A DNA stretch of 64,000 nt from Streptomyces chromofuscus (lineage in GTDB: Bacteria; Actinomycetota; Actinomycetes; Streptomycetales; Streptomycetaceae). Position numbers and translations under genes: made by a program. Shown in pieces: positions 41,833-50,776 of this stretch. How positions within the stretch are numbered: the first letter of the stretch is position 1; every line of letters begins with the position of its first letter. The stretch spans positions 992,001 to 1,056,000 of the forward strand of contig NZ_CP063374.1 in NCBI RefSeq assembly GCF_015160875.1, written 5' to 3'. The notes under the pieces were generated by a model that saw only the letters and a list, made by a program, of their open reading frames with translations, searched no databases and had not been told where the DNA came from.

Positions 41833-42597
41833 ATGAAGCTCGACAAACCGGTGATCGGCGGGCCCTGCTGGGTCGAACTGGGCACCGATGACATGGAGGC
41901 GGCCAAGGCGTTCTACGCCGAGCTGTTCGGCTGGCGGTCGGAGACGGACCCGCGTCAGGAGGCGGGCGGCTACACGGTCGCGCACCTGGGGGACGCGGCG
42001 GTGGCCGCGCTGACGCCGCTGTACCAGGAGGGGCAGCCGGTGGCGTGGACCGTGTCGTTCGCCGTCCGGGACGCCGACGAGACCGGACGGCAGGTGACGG
42101 TGGCCGGCGGCACGGTGCTGATGGGCCCGGTGGACGTGTTCGACATGGGCCGCTTCGCGGTGGCCGCCGACCCGTCCGGGGCCGCCTTCGCGCTGTGGCA
42201 GCCACGGTCCTTCGAGGGGGCCGCGCTGTTCAGCGCGCCCGGCGCGCTGGGCTGGGTGGAACTGCTCACCCGGGAGCCCGCACACGCGCGCGACTTCTAC
42301 ACGACCGTCTTCGGCTGGACCGTCAACGCCTCGGAGCGGTACACCCAGTGGGGCCTCGCGGGCCAGGACTTCGGCGGCATGATGGTCATGGACGACAAGT
42401 TCCCGCCCGAGGTGCCGCCGCACTGGCTGCCGTACTTCGCGGTGGCCGACGTCGACGCCGCCACCGCGACGGCGACCGGGGCGGGCGGGACGGTCCTGAT
42501 GGAGCCCACCTCCCTGCCAGACGGTCCGCGGATCGCGGTGCTGCGCGATACGCGGGGCGCGGTCTTCGGCGTCTACCTGGCGGGGGAGCGGGGCTGA
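41833..42597 (+). CDS. Two-domain VOC protein
   Basis: 254 residues made of two VOC domains (about 8-120 and 135-252), each with the WVEL...DxxxAxxFY start: CWVELGTDDMEAAKAFYAELFGW and GWVELLTREPAHARDFYTTVFGW. Similar proteins in Streptomyces are often called hydroxylases or bleomycin-resistance-like, without proof. The start follows GGAAGGAACG. The second copy diverges more at the ends of the strands. It stands alone; the 41599-41832 spacer contains a possible TAGCGT -10 near 41793. Confidence 0.86.
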   Translation: MKLDKPVIGGPCWVELGTDDMEAAKAFYAELFGWRSETDPRQEAGGYTVAHLGDAAVAALTPLYQEGQPVAWTVSFAVRDADETGRQVTVAGGTVLMGPVDVFDMGRFAVAADPSGAAFALWQPRSFEGAALFSAPGALGWVELLTREPAHARDFYTTVFGWTVNASERYTQWGLAGQDFGGMMVMDDKFPPEVPPHWLPYFAVADVDAATATATGAGGTVLMEPTSLPDGPRIAVLRDTRGAVFGVYLAGERG

Positions 42598-42669
42598 CCC
42601 GACGGCCGGGGTTCCCTCTCGCGGCGCAACCGGTTCCTGGCGTCGCGGGCACCGACCGCTCGACGTCCC

Positions 42670-43308
42670 TCACCCCCGCAGCGCGCCCGGACGCCCCTCC
42701 AACTGTCCGAGCAACTCACCCAGCAGTCCGGCGAGTTCGTCCTGCCGCGTGCTGTCCAGTCCGGACAGTACGGCGCTCTCGTAGGCGAGCTGCTCGGGCA
42801 GGACGGCGTCGACGAGGTCGCGTCCGGCGTCCGTGAGGCGGAGGTGGGCGACGCGGCGGTCCCGGTCGTCGCCCCGCCGTTCGACCAGGGCGCGCTCGGT
42901 GAGCTGCTTGAGCCGCTTGGTGACGGCGGCCCCGGAGGAGAACGTCTCGCGGGCCAATTCGCTGGGCGTCAGCTCGTGCCCGGTGCGGCGCAGCGCCCCG
43001 AGCAGGTCGAACTCCGACCGGCTGAGCCCGGCCCGGCGCAGCGGCGCGTCCTCGGCCTGCTGGAGCAGCGCGGCACAGCGGTTGACCCGGCCGATGATCT
43101 CCATGGGGCCGGTGTCGAGATCGGGCCGCACGGTCTGCCACTGGGCGACGACACCGGCGACGGTGTCACGACGGCCGGCACCGCCGGGGCGGGGCACTTC
43201 GGTCGTGTGATGCGGGTCGGCGGTGACACCGGGGTGGGCCGTTCCGCCCGGGACGGGCCGTCCCGCCGCGTCTCCCCCGTCGGCCCCCCACACGTTCGTC
43301 CCCGTCAT
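42670..43308 (-). CDS. MarR-family regulator with extended N-terminus
   Basis: 212 residues. The winged helix is in residues about 100-165: LTPSELARETFSSGAAVTKRLKQLTERAL, then ERRGDDRDRRVAHLRLTDAGRDLV. The first 60 residues are a flexible Gly/Pro/Ala extension absent from typical MarR proteins (about 150 residues); an internal ATG at 43104 (MEIIGRVNRC) would give the usual length. The start at 43308 overlaps the FUSC gene stop as ATGA, supporting translation of the long form by coupling. The target could be the FUSC gene upstream of it. Confidence 0.85.
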   Translation of the reverse strand: MTGTNVWGADGGDAAGRPVPGGTAHPGVTADPHHTTEVPRPGGAGRRDTVAGVVAQWQTVRPDLDTGPMEIIGRVNRCAALLQQAEDAPLRRAGLSRSEFDLLGALRRTGHELTPSELARETFSSGAAVTKRLKQLTERALVERRGDDRDRRVAHLRLTDAGRDLVDAVLPEQLAYESAVLSGLDSTRQDELAGLLGELLGQLEGRPGALRG

Positions 43309-44874
43309 GGCCGTGCGTCCTCCGTCGTCCTGTCGGCGTCCTGGTCAAGGAGCAGTCCCTGGCGTCGTAGCGTCGCCGCGAGCGTACGGTGTCCTGCCTG
43401 CTCGGCGGCGACGACCCGCTCCTGGGGCAGGGCGCGTGGCCACCACTCGCCGGACGCGGCGTCCGCGGTGGCGCGCAGCTCGACGAGGGCGGCGGCGAGG
43501 GCGCGGCGGACGGCTCCCAGCGCGTCGGCGGTCGGCTGCGGCTCGGCCGGCAGACGGGCGGTGCGCTCGCGGACCCGTTCGGTGGCGGTCAGGGCGGGCT
43601 CGAGGCGGGCACCGGCGCTCCGGTTGGTGACGGCGACCGCGGCGGCGAAGCCGACCAGCGCGCCGACGAAGGTGTCCACGACCCGTTCGGCGATCAGCGC
43701 ACCGGGGTTCTGGAAGCCGGTGAACTCGGTGATCAGCAGCGCCATCGGCGTGACGCAGACGCTGCCGAGCCAGTAGTTGCGGCTGATCAGCGCCTCGGCG
43801 CCGAAACGGCAGGCGAGGCAGCACGGCACGAGCACCGTCCGGCCGAGGTGGACGAGCGGGACGAGGGCGGCGAACACGAGCACGCCGACGAGGTTGCCGA
43901 CGACGCGCTGCACGGCCCGGTTCCAGGTGAGGGTGACGTCGGCCTGGTAGAGGGCGGACGCCGTGACCAGCGCCCAGTGGGGACGGCCGAGGCCGAAGGC
44001 CAGGGACGCGTAGTCGGCGAGGGCACAGCCGAGGGCGGTGCGCGCGGCGATCGGGCCGAGGGGCGCGAGGGCGCGCCACAACGGCGGACGCGGGGCGGCC
44101 GGCTCCAGGTCCACGCCGGACAGTTCCTCGCCGTCCCGGCCCCCGGCGTACGGCACGGGCCGGGCTCCGCGCCGCTCACGGGCCCGGGCGCGCAGCCGTG
44201 CCGGGTCGGTCTCTGTGGGAGCGGCGAGCGCGACCTCGGCGCGGACGACGAGGGCGCGCAGGGCACGCCGGGTCGTGGGGCGGTTCCCGGCGGACAGCAG
44301 CGACTGCCGGGCGACCTGCACGGCGGCGGCCGCGGCGGCGCGGGCCCGGGCGTGCCCCTCTCCGGTGCCGCGTGTGTCGGCGTACGCGGCGGCGGTGTTC
44401 AGGGCCTGGGCGGTGGCGCGGCGCTCCGGTCCGTGCGGCCGGACCAGGCCCGGCGCCATGCCGACGAGCCAGGCCCACGCGCCGGCGGCGACGCCCAGCG
44501 TCAGGGCCCGGGCACCTGCTCCAGGGACTGCGGGGCGAACAGCGCGGCGGAGCTGACGAAGGTGAGGACGACGTTGCCGGGCGGGCCGAGCCGGGTGGCG
44601 TCGCAGAGCGTCTTCTGGGCGGCGGCCAGGAGGGCGCCGACGGTGACCAGCACGACGGCGTGGTGAGCGCCGCGGTGACCAGCGCGACGGCGAGTCCGCC
44701 GGGCATGCCGAGCACGACCCACGCATGCACCCGGGCACGGGCGGCGTAGGGACGGTCGTGGGCGTACAGGGCGCACAGGGAGCCGGCCGACGCACAGCAC
44801 ACCGGCGAGCGGGAGCCGGCGTAGGCGCCGGGTCCCGGGGTGGGGGTCGCAGGGGTGGGTGTCGCACTGCTCAT
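43305..44874 (-). pseudogene. FUSC-family membrane protein gene with two frameshifts
   Basis: From ATG 44874 the first frame encodes a start rich in Ser/Pro/Thr and the helix HAWVVLGMPGGLAVALVTAA. Near 44662 a missing base shifts to AVVLVTVGALLAAAQKTLCD through FVSSAALFAPQSLEQVPG. Near 44508 a second missing base shifts to ALTLGVAAGAWAWLVGMAPG and the rest, including the C-terminal FUSC block HWALVTASALYQADVTLTWN and RVVGNLVGVLVFA. Joined, the pieces give a normal FUSC/aromatic-acid-exporter-like protein of about 520 residues with two sets of helices. As given, the gene is broken. It overlaps the MarR gene by four bases. Confidence 0.75.
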
Positions 44875-45038
44875 GCAGGAATGTCAGCAGGTGTTGTACC
44901 AGTAAACGAATGCGCGAACGATTCCCGCTCCGCCGAGCGCTCCCCGCGTACACCCTTGCGCTCGCGTGAGCGCCACACAAACCGGGCATCCCTATGAACC
45001 GGGCACATCTTGACCCACCGTCGAGCGGGGAGGTGCGG

Positions 45039-45581
45039 ATGCACGGACCGGCCACGTCGGGATGGCTGCTGGTCGCGCTGTGCGCGGCGACCGGCGCCTA
45101 CTGTCTGCTGCGCCTGCGCAGCGGTGTCGAGGAGCAGCGCCGTACCGCCGGGGACGAGGCGCTGATGGGCTTCGGCATGGCCGCGATGGCCGTTCCGGCG
45201 GCGGTCTACACCCCGCCGCAGTGGGCCTGGCCCGTCTACGCGGTCGTCTTCGGCGCGGCGGGGCTGCGCGCCCTGTGGGCGGCGCGCACCGGCGGGCACC
45301 ACCTGCACCACCTGGTGGGCGCCTCGGCCATGGTCTACATGGCGTGGGCGATGGCCGCCGCACCGGGGCACGGTCACGGCGGCTCCGGACTCCCGCCGGT
45401 GACCGGCGCCCTGCTGCTCTACTTCACCGGGTACGTCCTGCTGGGCGGGGCCCGGCTCGTCCCGGTGCCCGCCGTGGCGGGCGGCCCGCATCCCGCCGGA
45501 TGGGGCGACCGGCCGGAACTGGCGCGGGCCTGCCGCCTGTCGATGAGCATCGCCATGGTCGCGATGCTCCTCACGCTGTGA
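45039..45581 (+). CDS. DUF5134-family membrane protein
   Basis: 180 residues from the ATG at 45039, behind GGGGAGG. Five or six hydrophobic helices are visible (GWLLVALCAATGAYCLL; ALMGFGMAAMAVPAAVY; WPVYAVVFGAAGL; MVYMAWAMAAA; TGALLLYFTGYVLLGGARL; MSIAMVAMLLTL). Histidines cluster in GGHHLHHLVG and APGHGHGG, as in other DUF5134 proteins, which often accompany DUF305 or M56 proteins; a metal link is possible but unproven. It is followed 104 bp later by an M56 peptidase gene. Confidence 0.8.
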   Translation: MHGPATSGWLLVALCAATGAYCLLRLRSGVEEQRRTAGDEALMGFGMAAMAVPAAVYTPPQWAWPVYAVVFGAAGLRALWAARTGGHHLHHLVGASAMVYMAWAMAAAPGHGHGGSGLPPVTGALLLYFTGYVLLGGARLVPVPAVAGGPHPAGWGDRPELARACRLSMSIAMVAMLLTL

Positions 45582-45685
45582 GAACCCACCCCGTGCGCCG
45601 CGCCGTCGTGAGCGCGGCCGTGGTCTGCGTCACTTGACGGAAGGAGTCGTACCCCTGAGTAGCCTGCCGCTCATAGGGTGTCCCC

Positions 45686-46627
45686 ATGATGGTCCCCGCG
45701 GCCCTGCTGCTGCTCGGCGCCCTGACCGCCGTCCTGGCCCCGCGGCTGCTCGCCCGGGCCGACTGGCCGGACCGCGAACCGGTGGTGGCCCTGTGGGTGT
45801 GGCAGTGCGTGGTGGCGGGCGTCCTGCTGTGCTGCGCGCTGTCGATGACGCTCAGCGCGGCGGCGGCCTGGCAGGCGGTGCGTGGGCACGTGTTCGCGCC
45901 GGCGCCGAGTGCGGTCGTCGAGGCGTACGCGCTGGGTGCGGCCGTCCCGTGGGCGGCGGCGACCGCGGTGTCGCTCGCGTGCGGCGCGGTGTGGAGCGCG
46001 GCGATGCTGGTCCGGGAGGTCGTACGGGCCCGTGCGCTGCGGCGGCGACAGCGGGCCGAACTGCTCGTTCGCGCGCCGCTGTTGCCCGGCGAGGAACCCG
46101 CCGGCGGACGGCTCGTCGTCCTGGAGGGTGAGCGGCCGGACGCCTGGTGGCTGCCCGGCGCGGCGCCCCGGCTCGTCGTCACCACCGCCGCGTTGCGCCG
46201 GCTGAAAGGGCGGCAGCTGGACGCCGTCCTCGCGCACGAGCAGGGCCACGCGCGGGCCCGGCACCACTGGCTGCTGCACTGCTCGGCCGCGCTGGCGGGC
46301 GGGTTCCCCCAGGTGCCGGTGTTCGCCGCGTTCCGCGACGAGATGCACCGGCTGGTGGAACTCGCGGCGGACGACGCGGCCTCCCGCCGCTTCGGCCGGC
46401 TGACCACCGCCCTCGCACTGGTGGAACTCAACGAGGACCGAGGCGTGTTCGGTCCGGGCCCGGCCGGGCACGCGCACGTGCCGCAGCGGGTGCACCGCCT
46501 GCTCACTCCCCCGGCCCGCCTGACCGCGGCCCGCCGCCTGCGCCTGACGGCGACGGCGGCCCTGGTGCCGGTGGTGCCGGTACTGGTGACGTTCGTACCG
46601 GCGTTGCGGGCGCTGGGACAACCGTAG
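45686..46627 (+). CDS. M56-family membrane metallopeptidase
   Basis: 313 residues. Three N-terminal membrane helices (about 3-22, 38-58, 80-105) precede a cytoplasmic zinc-peptidase domain with AVLAHEQGHARARHHWL (HExxH) and the third ligand region LVELAADDAASRRFG, then a last C-terminal helix. The family includes BlaR1/MecR1, but no penicillin-binding sensor and no BlaI-type repressor is encoded next to it. Streptomyces carry several such stand-alone members of unknown target. Two tandem ATGs begin the gene; the second (45689) is equally possible. Confidence 0.87.
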   Translation: MMVPAALLLLGALTAVLAPRLLARADWPDREPVVALWVWQCVVAGVLLCCALSMTLSAAAAWQAVRGHVFAPAPSAVVEAYALGAAVPWAAATAVSLACGAVWSAAMLVREVVRARALRRRQRAELLVRAPLLPGEEPAGGRLVVLEGERPDAWWLPGAAPRLVVTTAALRRLKGRQLDAVLAHEQGHARARHHWLLHCSAALAGGFPQVPVFAAFRDEMHRLVELAADDAASRRFGRLTTALALVELNEDRGVFGPGPAGHAHVPQRVHRLLTPPARLTAARRLRLTATAALVPVVPVLVTFVPALRALGQP

Positions 46628-46745
46628 CCGCGCGGCAACACCTCGGGGCCCGATCCCGGCAATCGGGCGTTCATATCAAGCCTTCCCACGCCTCAGCACC
46701 CTCGGACATTGGCTTAAGACCCCAAGAGTCGGCAAAGATCGCACT

Positions 46746-47417
46746 ATGCACATCCCGTCCGTCGACTCCCCGCCCCGTCCGCCCGACCTCCGCACGGCCG
46801 TCCGCGCGGCGATGGCGCTGGCGTCGGTCTCGCTGCTGCTCCTCGTCCTGGTCGCCGCCGAGTGGGGCCCGGTGATCGCCCTGGACGTCGAGATCTCACG
46901 GGCCGCCCACGGGCGGGCGGTCGAGGACTCCGGGCTCACGCAGATGTGCCGGATCCTCACGGACTGGGTGTGGGACCCGCTCACGATGCGCATCCTGTGC
47001 ACCGCTGTGGTGTTGTGGCTGGTGGTGCGGTACGCGGCGTGGTGGACGGCGCTGTGGCTGGTGGTCACGGTGGCGCTGAGCACCGGTGTGCAACAGACCA
47101 TGAAGGCCGTGGTCGGCCGGGAGCGCCCCGACTGGCCCGACCCCGTCGACTCGGCCCACTACGCGGCCTTCCCGTCCGGCCACGCCATGACCGCCACGGT
47201 CGTCCTGGGCCTGCTGCTGTGGCTGCTCCACCACCACGGCGCCCCTCGAGCCCTCTTCCGCACGGCCGTCGCCGTGGCCGTGGTCTCGGTGGCCGGCGTC
47301 GGCGTGACCCGCGTGTGGCTCGGCGTGCACTGGCCGACGGACGTGGTCGGCGGCTGGCTGCTCGGGGCGGCGGTGGTGGCCCTGGCGGTGGCGGCCCACA
47401 AACGGCGGCACCCCTGA
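46746..47417 (+). CDS. PAP2-superfamily phosphatase
   Basis: 223 residues with about six membrane helices. The three phosphatase motifs are KAVVGRERP, AFPSGHAMTATV and TRVWLGVHWPTDVVGG, with the catalytic histidines in the second and third. Members remove phosphate from membrane lipids such as undecaprenyl pyrophosphate or phosphatidic acid at the outer face of the membrane. It is a single gene; the 46628-46745 spacer shows no terminator or further frame. Confidence 0.9.
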   Translation: MHIPSVDSPPRPPDLRTAVRAAMALASVSLLLLVLVAAEWGPVIALDVEISRAAHGRAVEDSGLTQMCRILTDWVWDPLTMRILCTAVVLWLVVRYAAWWTALWLVVTVALSTGVQQTMKAVVGRERPDWPDPVDSAHYAAFPSGHAMTATVVLGLLLWLLHHHGAPRALFRTAVAVAVVSVAGVGVTRVWLGVHWPTDVVGGWLLGAAVVALAVAAHKRRHP

Positions 47418-47550
47418 CCGGGCCGGCGGTGCTCCGAGGGCTCCCGGCGTACGTCGTCCCGTGCGTCCTTCGCGTGCGCGTGCGCGTCCGGGACAGCACG
47501 CGCACGGTTCCCGGCACGGGGCGTCGAGCGGCGGCCCCTAGGATCACCGC

Positions 47551-48240
47551 ATGACCGCCGTTCTGTTCGACTTCTCCGGAACCCTCTTCCGCGTCGAGTC
47601 CACCGAGACCTGGCTGCGTGCGGTACTCGCCGAGGCCCGGGTCGTCCTGTCCGAGCAGGAGTTCACCAAGACCGCGCAGGCCCTGGAGGCGGCGGGCGCG
47701 CTGCCCGGCGGCGCGGCCCCGCAGCACGTCCCCGCGGAGCTCGCCGCGGTGTGGGAGGTCCGCGACCGGACCCCGGAGGAGCACCGGGCCGCCTTCACCG
47801 GCCTCTCCCGCCGGGTACCGCTGCCCGACCCCCGCCTGCACGACGCCCTCTACGAGCGCCACATGTCGCCGGACGCGTGGACGCCGTACCCGGACGCCGC
47901 CGAGGTGCTGGGCGCGCTGCGGGAGCGCGGGATCGGCGTCGGTGTGGTCAGCAACATCGGCTGGGACCTGCGTCCGGTCTTCCGCGCGCACGGGCTCGAC
48001 CGGTACGTGGACACGTACGTCCTGTCGTACGAGCACCGCATGCACAAGCCGGATCCGCGGCTGTTCGCGGCCGCCTGCGCCGATCTCGGCGCGGACCCGC
48101 GGGAGGTGCTGATGGTGGGCGACGACCGGCGGGCGGACGGCGGTGCGGCGGCGCTGGGCTGCGCGGTGCACTTCGTGGACCATCTGCCGGCCGACCGCCG
48201 ACCGGACGGGCTGCGCCCGGTGCTCGACCTGGTGCGCTGA
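47551..48240 (+). CDS. HAD-family hydrolase with altered first motif
   Basis: 229 residues. Motif I is VLFDFSGTLFR: the nucleophile Asp is present, but the usual second Asp of DxD is Ser, so the general acid of ordinary phosphatases is missing. Motif II is VGVVSNIGWDLR, the lysine is in YEHRMHKPDPR and motif IV is VLMVGDDRRADGGAA. The cap region (about 20-95) is helical. Without the second Asp it may act slowly, differently (as in dehalogenase- or phosphonatase-like variants) or as a binding protein. The start at 47551 lies ten bases after a CCTAGGATC -10-like box. Confidence 0.85.
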   Translation: MTAVLFDFSGTLFRVESTETWLRAVLAEARVVLSEQEFTKTAQALEAAGALPGGAAPQHVPAELAAVWEVRDRTPEEHRAAFTGLSRRVPLPDPRLHDALYERHMSPDAWTPYPDAAEVLGALRERGIGVGVVSNIGWDLRPVFRAHGLDRYVDTYVLSYEHRMHKPDPRLFAAACADLGADPREVLMVGDDRRADGGAAALGCAVHFVDHLPADRRPDGLRPVLDLVR

Positions 48241-48380
48241 CCCCGGGACGGGTCCCCCCGGCCCGGCGGGGTGCGCCGACCCGCCACATCACCGCCCACC
48301 CCGGACGATCCCCCGCGTCGCCCGGGGCAGGACGGCACCACCGGCAGCGGCCGCTCAGGGGCCGGAACCGACGTTCTGAG

Positions 48381-48404
48381 TATAGTTGGCTGGCAGCCAG
48401 TCAA
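48381..48404 (+). promoter_or_regulatory. -10 box and palindromic operator of TetR gene
   Basis: TATAGT (48381-48386) is followed at once by TTGGCTGGCAGCCAGTCAA (48386-48404), a near-perfect 19-bp palindrome with TTGRCTGGC arms. A repressor dimer here would cover the start of transcription. The AGGAG ribosome site and ATG follow. Confidence 0.65.
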
Positions 48405-48419
48405 CGCAGGAGTTACAGC

Positions 48420-49223
48420 ATGACCCCCCGTAGCGCCTCGGTCAATGAAGAGTTGCGGCGGCGTTCCCGGGAGCGGCTTCTGCAGGCGGCGGTCGAGCTG
48501 GTGAGCGAGCGCGGGTACGAGGCGACGACGCTCGCGGACATCGCGGACCGGGCCGGGTCGGCGCGGGGACTGGTGTCCTACTACTTCCCTGGCAAGCGCC
48601 AGTTGGTCCAGTCCGCGGTGCACCGGCTGATGCACCGCACGCTCGAGGAGGCTCTGGAGCGCGAGCCGCGCACCGAGGACGGCCGGGAGCGGATGGCGCG
48701 GGCCATCGACGCCGTCCTGGGGCTGGCCCGGGACCGCACCGTGCTGATGCGCCAGCACATGGCCGGGCTGCTGGACACCGAGGGGTTCGTGCAGTGCCCC
48801 GAGCAGCAGCGGCTCGCCGAACTGCTGCGGGACACCGTCGCCCGGCACGGCTCGGGCGACATCGGGGCCGACTACCCCATGCTGCGCGCGCTGCTGATGG
48901 GCTCGGTCTACGCGATGGTGCTGCCGAACGTGGGGATGCCGATCACCCCCTTGCGCGCCGAGCTGTTCCGGCGCTACCGGCTCGACTGGGAGCAGGGTGT
49001 CCCGCCGGACGCCGAGGCGCCCGGCGGGACCTGTGACACGGACGTGTCCCGGTTCTTCGCCACGGGAACGGCCCGGGCGACCGGGACGGCCGGACCCACC
49101 GGAACGGCCGGACCCACCGGAACGAGCGGGGCGTCCGAACCGACCGGTACCGGCGGAGCGGCCCGGACGCGGGGCGCGCCCGTGCCGCCCACCGGCCATC
49201 AGTCCCTGTCGGAATCGAAGTAG
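48420..49223 (+). CDS. TetR-family regulator with Thr/Gly-rich tail
   Basis: 267 residues. The helix-turn-helix is ATTLADIADRAGSARGLVSYYFPGKRQLVQSAV (about 38-70); the ligand domain follows to about 200. The last 60 residues are a low-complexity tail (ATGTAGPTGTAGPTGTSG and similar) coded by near-repeats. The ATG follows AGGAG closely, and an operator-like palindrome sits at its promoter, so it probably represses itself. Its 3' end overlaps the convergent LVIVD-protein gene by 25 bases. Other targets are unknown; the HAD gene just upstream is on the same strand but has its own promoter signals. Confidence 0.88.
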   Translation: MTPRSASVNEELRRRSRERLLQAAVELVSERGYEATTLADIADRAGSARGLVSYYFPGKRQLVQSAVHRLMHRTLEEALEREPRTEDGRERMARAIDAVLGLARDRTVLMRQHMAGLLDTEGFVQCPEQQRLAELLRDTVARHGSGDIGADYPMLRALLMGSVYAMVLPNVGMPITPLRAELFRRYRLDWEQGVPPDAEAPGGTCDTDVSRFFATGTARATGTAGPTGTAGPTGTSGASEPTGTGGAARTRGAPVPPTGHQSLSESK

Positions 49224-50713
49224 TCCGGCTGCGTCTGCACGTTCAGCTCGTCCATCTCGACCCACCGCGCGGGGTCCGTGCGCCGGTCACTGAGCTTCAG
49301 CACGTCGAAGCCCTTGGCGATGTCGTTCGAGTAGATGTAGCCGTTGTAGTAGTACGCCGACCAGGAGCCGCCGGTGGAGATCGTCTCGGTGCTGATCGGG
49401 CCGCGCTCGAAGTAGGCGATCTCCTTGGGGTTGGCGGAGTTGGTGAAGTCCCAGACCGACACGCCACCCTGGTACCAGGCCTGGACCATGATGTCCCTGC
49501 CGTGGACCGGGATCAGCGAGCCGTTGTGGGCGACGCAGTTCTCGGTGTTCGCCTGGTGCCGGGGGATCTTGTAGTAGCTGCGGAAGACGAGCTTGCGCTC
49601 GTCGCCCCGGCCGACGATGTCGTAGATGCCGTCGGCGCCCCGGTTGGGGCCGATCTCCGCGTTGCAGGTGGCCGCGCCGCCACCGCCCAGCTCGTCGGTG
49701 AAGACGACCTTGTTCGCCTTCTGGTTGAACGTCGCCGAGTGCCAGAACGCGAAGTTGACGTTGTCCTGCACCCGGTCGATGACCTTCGGGTGCTCCGGGT
49801 CCGCGACCGACATCAGGATGCCGTCACCCATGCAGGCGCCCGCCGCCAGGTCCTTCGACGGCAGCACCGTGATGTCGTGGCAGCCGGTGGTCTTGGAGAC
49901 GCCCGGGTTGGTGGGTCCGCCCGGGTTGCCGCCGCCGTCGGGGCCTTCGCCGGGGAAGAGCACCGGGAAGCCGACGACCGCCGCCTTCTCGGGGGCGTGC
50001 CGCGGCACCTTGATGACCGAGATGCCGTCGTGCGGCGGCTGGCAGTCGGGGTAGGCGGCGTTGGGCGAGTACGAGGAGACGTAGATGTACACGTTGCGGC
50101 GCTCGGGCAGCAGCGTGTGGGTGTGCGAGCCGCAGGCGGTCTCGACGGCGGCGACGTAGCGCGGGTTGCGCTTGTCGCTGATGTCGAAGACCTTCATGCC
50201 CTCCCAGGAGGACTTCTCGGTCACCGGCTGCGTGGTGCTGTTGCAACTGCTGTCGCTGCGCGAGGAGTCGGTGGACAGGAACAGCAGGTTGCCGGAGACG
50301 GAGATGTCGTTCTGCGAGCCGGGGCACAGCACCTGGGCGACCGTCTTCGGCGCCCTGGGGTTGCTGATGTCGAAGATGCGGAAGCCGTCGTAGTTGCCGG
50401 CGAAGGCGTACCGGCCCTGGAAGGCCAGGTCCGAGTTGGTGCCTGGCAATGCGTCCTTGGGGATGTTGGTGAGGTGCTCGACGTTGGCGGAGTGGACGAT
50501 CTCGTCCTGGCCGGGTATCTCCCCGGACGCCAGCGCCTCGCGCACCTCTGCCTGGGCGCTGCGGGAGACCTCCTTCTCGGCGGGCGGGCCGTCCCCCGGG
50601 TCGGGGGTCGCGATCGCCGGATGGGCCGTCAGCAGGGCGGCCAGGAGGCCGGCCGCGGCGCTGACGACACCCAGCCGTCTGAGCCGGGTGCGGGGATCTT
50701 TCGACAGGGTCAC
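49199..50713 (-). CDS. Secreted LVIVD-repeat (beta-propeller-like) protein
   Basis: 504 residues. A signal peptide runs MTLSKDPRTRLRRLGVVSAA to about HPAIA-TP. The mature protein consists of LVIVD-type repeats: YAFAGNYDGFRIFDISNPRA, LLFLSTDSSR...MKVFDISDKRNP, GCHDITVLPSKDLAAGAC, ILMSVADPEHPKVI, ISVIKVPRH and GVSVWDFTNSANPKEI. Several Cys pairs suggest disulfides. Such exported propellers are common in actinobacteria; proposed roles are in surface or metal-related binding. It is divergent from a DUF305 lipoprotein gene with only 63 bp between the starts, so the two are likely co-regulated. Confidence 0.85.
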   Translation of the reverse strand: MTLSKDPRTRLRRLGVVSAAAGLLAALLTAHPAIATPDPGDGPPAEKEVSRSAQAEVREALASGEIPGQDEIVHSANVEHLTNIPKDALPGTNSDLAFQGRYAFAGNYDGFRIFDISNPRAPKTVAQVLCPGSQNDISVSGNLLFLSTDSSRSDSSCNSTTQPVTEKSSWEGMKVFDISDKRNPRYVAAVETACGSHTHTLLPERRNVYIYVSSYSPNAAYPDCQPPHDGISVIKVPRHAPEKAAVVGFPVLFPGEGPDGGGNPGGPTNPGVSKTTGCHDITVLPSKDLAAGACMGDGILMSVADPEHPKVIDRVQDNVNFAFWHSATFNQKANKVVFTDELGGGGAATCNAEIGPNRGADGIYDIVGRGDERKLVFRSYYKIPRHQANTENCVAHNGSLIPVHGRDIMVQAWYQGGVSVWDFTNSANPKEIAYFERGPISTETISTGGSWSAYYYNGYIYSNDIAKGFDVLKLSDRRTDPARWVEMDELNVQTQPDYFDSDRD

Positions 50714-50776
50714 TGCGTCTTCCCTTCTTCCGTTCGCCAGGAACGGTTCACGGACTCCCGCAGTATCGTCGTCGCC

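Noticed and set aside
45686-46627. BlaR1-type beta-lactam sensor
   Set aside because: The M56 domain is present, but there is no penicillin-binding sensor domain and no BlaI-like regulator gene next to it.
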